From: an uncultured Roseicyclus sp.
GTDB lineage: Bacteria; Pseudomonadota; Alphaproteobacteria; Rhodobacterales; Rhodobacteraceae
Direction: 5' to 3'
Length of the DNA stretch: 64,000 nucleotides
Assembly (NCBI GenBank): GCA_947494975.1
Contig: CANLXA010000004.1
Span: 777,001-841,000, forward strand
The notes beneath the pieces are model-generated. The model saw only the letters and a list, made by a program, of their open reading frames with translations, was not told the DNA's origin and did no database searches. The position numbers and the translations under genes were made by a program. Shown piece after piece: positions 62,552 to 64,000 of the stretch; within the stretch, counting starts at the first letter, position 1, and each line of letters opens with the position of its first letter.

Positions 62552-63784
62552 TTAGTTGCCGACGTTTTCGATCCAGCCTTGCTCAATCGCGGAAATCCAC
62601 GAGGCTTGCAGCTCGGGGAGCGCCGTCGCCGCCAGATCCTCGGCAGGGACCACATTCGGATGACGTTCGATGGCATCGAAGATCTCGCGGATTTCCCCCT
62701 CGACGCGGGTCATGTCGATACCGGGCTGGGTACCCCAGACATCAGGTTGTGCCTTTTCGACCTGTGCCTCAGCCGACAGAAGCACGTTCTGCAACACCAA
62801 TGCGGCGGCCTTGTTGGGGGAATTGAACGGGATCAGTGTGTAGTTCGTATTGCCGATGGTCCCATCTGTCATCGCATAACCTTGTGTGGTCGGTGGGAAC
62901 GTCCCGTTCTCGATATTGATGCCGACGCCCGCTGGCTCGTAGTTGAAGACGATGCCGACTTCCTGGTTGGCATAAAGCTGCTCCAACGCCGCGATGGTGG
63001 TCGGGTAGGTCTCGCCCTCGCGCCAGAGATAGGGCTCGATATCGTTGAGGATCTGCCACGTTGCCGCCGCCGCCTCGTCATACCGTTCCTGATCGAACTC
63101 ACCCAACAGGTTCTCCACGCCACCGGCGGCGTGGTAGAAGACGTGCCGCACGAAGACGGAGCCGTTGAAATCGGGCGGCGCGGGGTAGGTGAATTGGCCC
63201 GGATTGGCCTCGATCCATTCCAGCAATTCGGGGATGGACGTGGGTGGCGCATCGTAAAGCGCGGTGTTGTAGGCAAAGGCAAATTGCGCCGTGGACCACG
63301 GCACCTCGCACCCGTTGACCGGTACGCCGAAATCGTTGGCAATCGCTGGATTGTCCCAGTCGACTAACACATTGTTCGGCAACACATCGGTGTATCCGCA
63401 ATAGGCCAGATCGGCCTGCTGCATGGTGCGGAAATTTTCACCGTTGATCCAGATCATATCGACGGAGCCTTCGTCCATGACGCCGGCTTCCCGCTCGCCC
63501 AAGACGATGTTCACGACCGAGGCTGTGTCGGAAACACCCACCCGATTGAGCGTGATGTCATATTCCTCCTCAAGGATGCCTCCGATGTATTCCGAGACGT
63601 ATTGGTTGATCGTGTCCGACCCGCCCCACATGAACCAGTTTACTTCGCCGCCGCGCGCAAGCTCGACAATTTCGTTCCACTCCATGTTGTTGAGGGCTTC
63701 ACCGTCAGCAGTGTCGGCCATCGCCGTGAAAGGCAGCATCGCCGCCGTCGCCGCGAGTGCGGCCCATATCGATAAATGTCTCAT
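62552..63784 (-). CDS. ABC transporter substrate-binding protein (PotD/Fbp-like)
   Basis: A 410-residue periplasmic binding protein. The signal peptide is MRHLSIWAALAATAAMLPFTAMA; the mature part begins near TADGEALNNMEWNEIVE and holds VNWFMWGGSDTINQYV and DEGSVDMIWINGENFR, typical of family 1 extracellular binding proteins with PotABCD-like permeases. GGGAGG precedes ATG 63784. The family carries polyamines, iron, sugars or phosphonates, so the ligand is uncertain, but the downstream catabolic genes point to a carbohydrate or polyol. Confidence 0.9.
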   Translation of the reverse strand: MRHLSIWAALAATAAMLPFTAMADTADGEALNNMEWNEIVELARGGEVNWFMWGGSDTINQYVSEYIGGILEEEYDITLNRVGVSDTASVVNIVLGEREAGVMDEGSVDMIWINGENFRTMQQADLAYCGYTDVLPNNVLVDWDNPAIANDFGVPVNGCEVPWSTAQFAFAYNTALYDAPPTSIPELLEWIEANPGQFTYPAPPDFNGSVFVRHVFYHAAGGVENLLGEFDQERYDEAAAATWQILNDIEPYLWREGETYPTTIAALEQLYANQEVGIVFNYEPAGVGINIENGTFPPTTQGYAMTDGTIGNTNYTLIPFNSPNKAAALVLQNVLLSAEAQVEKAQPDVWGTQPGIDMTRVEGEIREIFDAIERHPNVVPAEDLAATALPELQASWISAIEQGWIENVGN

Positions 63785-63811
63785 CTTTCCTCCCAAAGGT
63801 TGATGTCAGGT

Positions 63812-64000
63812 TTATGTCGCGCTCGCCGCCTCCACGACGTGTAGGGCCACATCGAAGACGATCTCGTTGGATCGTTTCAGTCTTGCGGCATCGTCCGGTT
63901 CCAACGGGTCCATGAAGGTCCGCCCGTGGGGCAGGGCATCCCAGACCGACAGCATGGATAGTGTTCTGGCACCGTACTTTTCGCCCGCGGCGACCACCGC
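63812..64000 (-). CDS. C-terminus of an unidentified protein (cut by right edge)
   Basis: The last 62 codons of a minus-strand gene whose start lies beyond the window. The end reads SVWDALPHGRTFMDPLEP, then SNEIVFDVALHVVEAAS and a stop. The helical tail is not enough to name a family. Its stop is 27 bases before the binding-protein start, so it is probably the preceding gene of the sugar operon. Confidence 0.6.
   Translation of the reverse strand, partial: AVVAAGEKYGARTLSMLSVWDALPHGRTFMDPLEPDDAARLKRSNEIVFDVALHVVEAASAT

Noticed and set aside
1-64000. CRISPR arrays, tRNA or rRNA genes, prophage or intact insertion sequences
   Set aside because: No regularly spaced repeats, tRNA T-loop and acceptor pairing, rRNA-like segments, integrases or transposases were recognised by eye; a covariance-model scan would be needed to exclude small RNAs.

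Overview
The window looks like a chromosomal or large-replicon segment of a marine-type alphaproteobacterium, most likely Rhodobacterales (roseobacter group). The reasons are high GC with GC-rich third codon positions, TAXI-type TRAP and PotABCD-like ABC transporters, a DUF1523 protein, GcvA-like LysR genes next to very small DUF1127-like ORFs, a sulfatase, and many catabolic operons with their own regulators. No tRNA, rRNA, CRISPR array, prophage or intact insertion sequence was recognised. Identifications come from reading motifs and family resemblance, not from searches.

Layout. 1-5.6 kb: a sulfatase cut by the left edge, a MarR regulator, and a TAXI TRAP transporter (binding protein plus fused permease) with a palindromic operator candidate between them. 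5.8-8.9 kb: an ECF42-type sigma factor with its DGPF/YCII partner, a VOC protein, a MAPEG protein and a TfoX-N protein, behind a candidate ECF42 promoter. 9-15.3 kb: a GntR-controlled catabolic locus (AA_synth/DUF1185 protein, alpha/beta hydrolase, flavin reductase, luciferase-like monooxygenase, aldehyde dehydrogenase; divergent CMD and DUF1330 proteins). 15.6-22.1 kb: a six-gene operon with a long coiled-coil protein, a classic AAA ATPase, two soluble unknowns and two membrane proteins including DUF1523. This is the best candidate for an undescribed system.

22.5-27 kb: cupin, flavin monooxygenase, cupin and KynB-like hydrolase, divergent from an AraC regulator. 27.5-34.8 kb: SDR, dehalogenase-like hydrolase, LysE and RidA genes and two LysR genes, each LysR divergent from a 60-64 residue DUF1127-like ORF across a palindrome. 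34.8-37.8 kb: a lower-GC, gene-poor stretch with decayed fragments of an RTX protein and of a secreted protein, plus a TetR gene. 37.8-46.5 kb: regulators and a run of exported or membrane hydrolases (serine beta-lactamase-fold, lipoprotein esterase, S41 protease, NHL protein).

46.5-53.2 kb: MFS transporter and a tightly overlapping thiolase/DUF35/acyl-CoA synthetase/aldehyde dehydrogenase/GntR-UTRA operon. 53.2-64 kb: a nucleoside hydrolase facing a long minus-strand sugar operon: ABC importer, ketose 3-epimerase, DhaL/DhaK kinase, LacD-type aldolase, SDR and fucose-isomerase-like protein. Almost all genes in that operon overlap by ATGA or are a few bases apart. The sequence supports import of a small carbohydrate or polyol, isomerisation or epimerisation, phosphorylation and aldol cleavage; the substrate is not identifiable from sequence alone.
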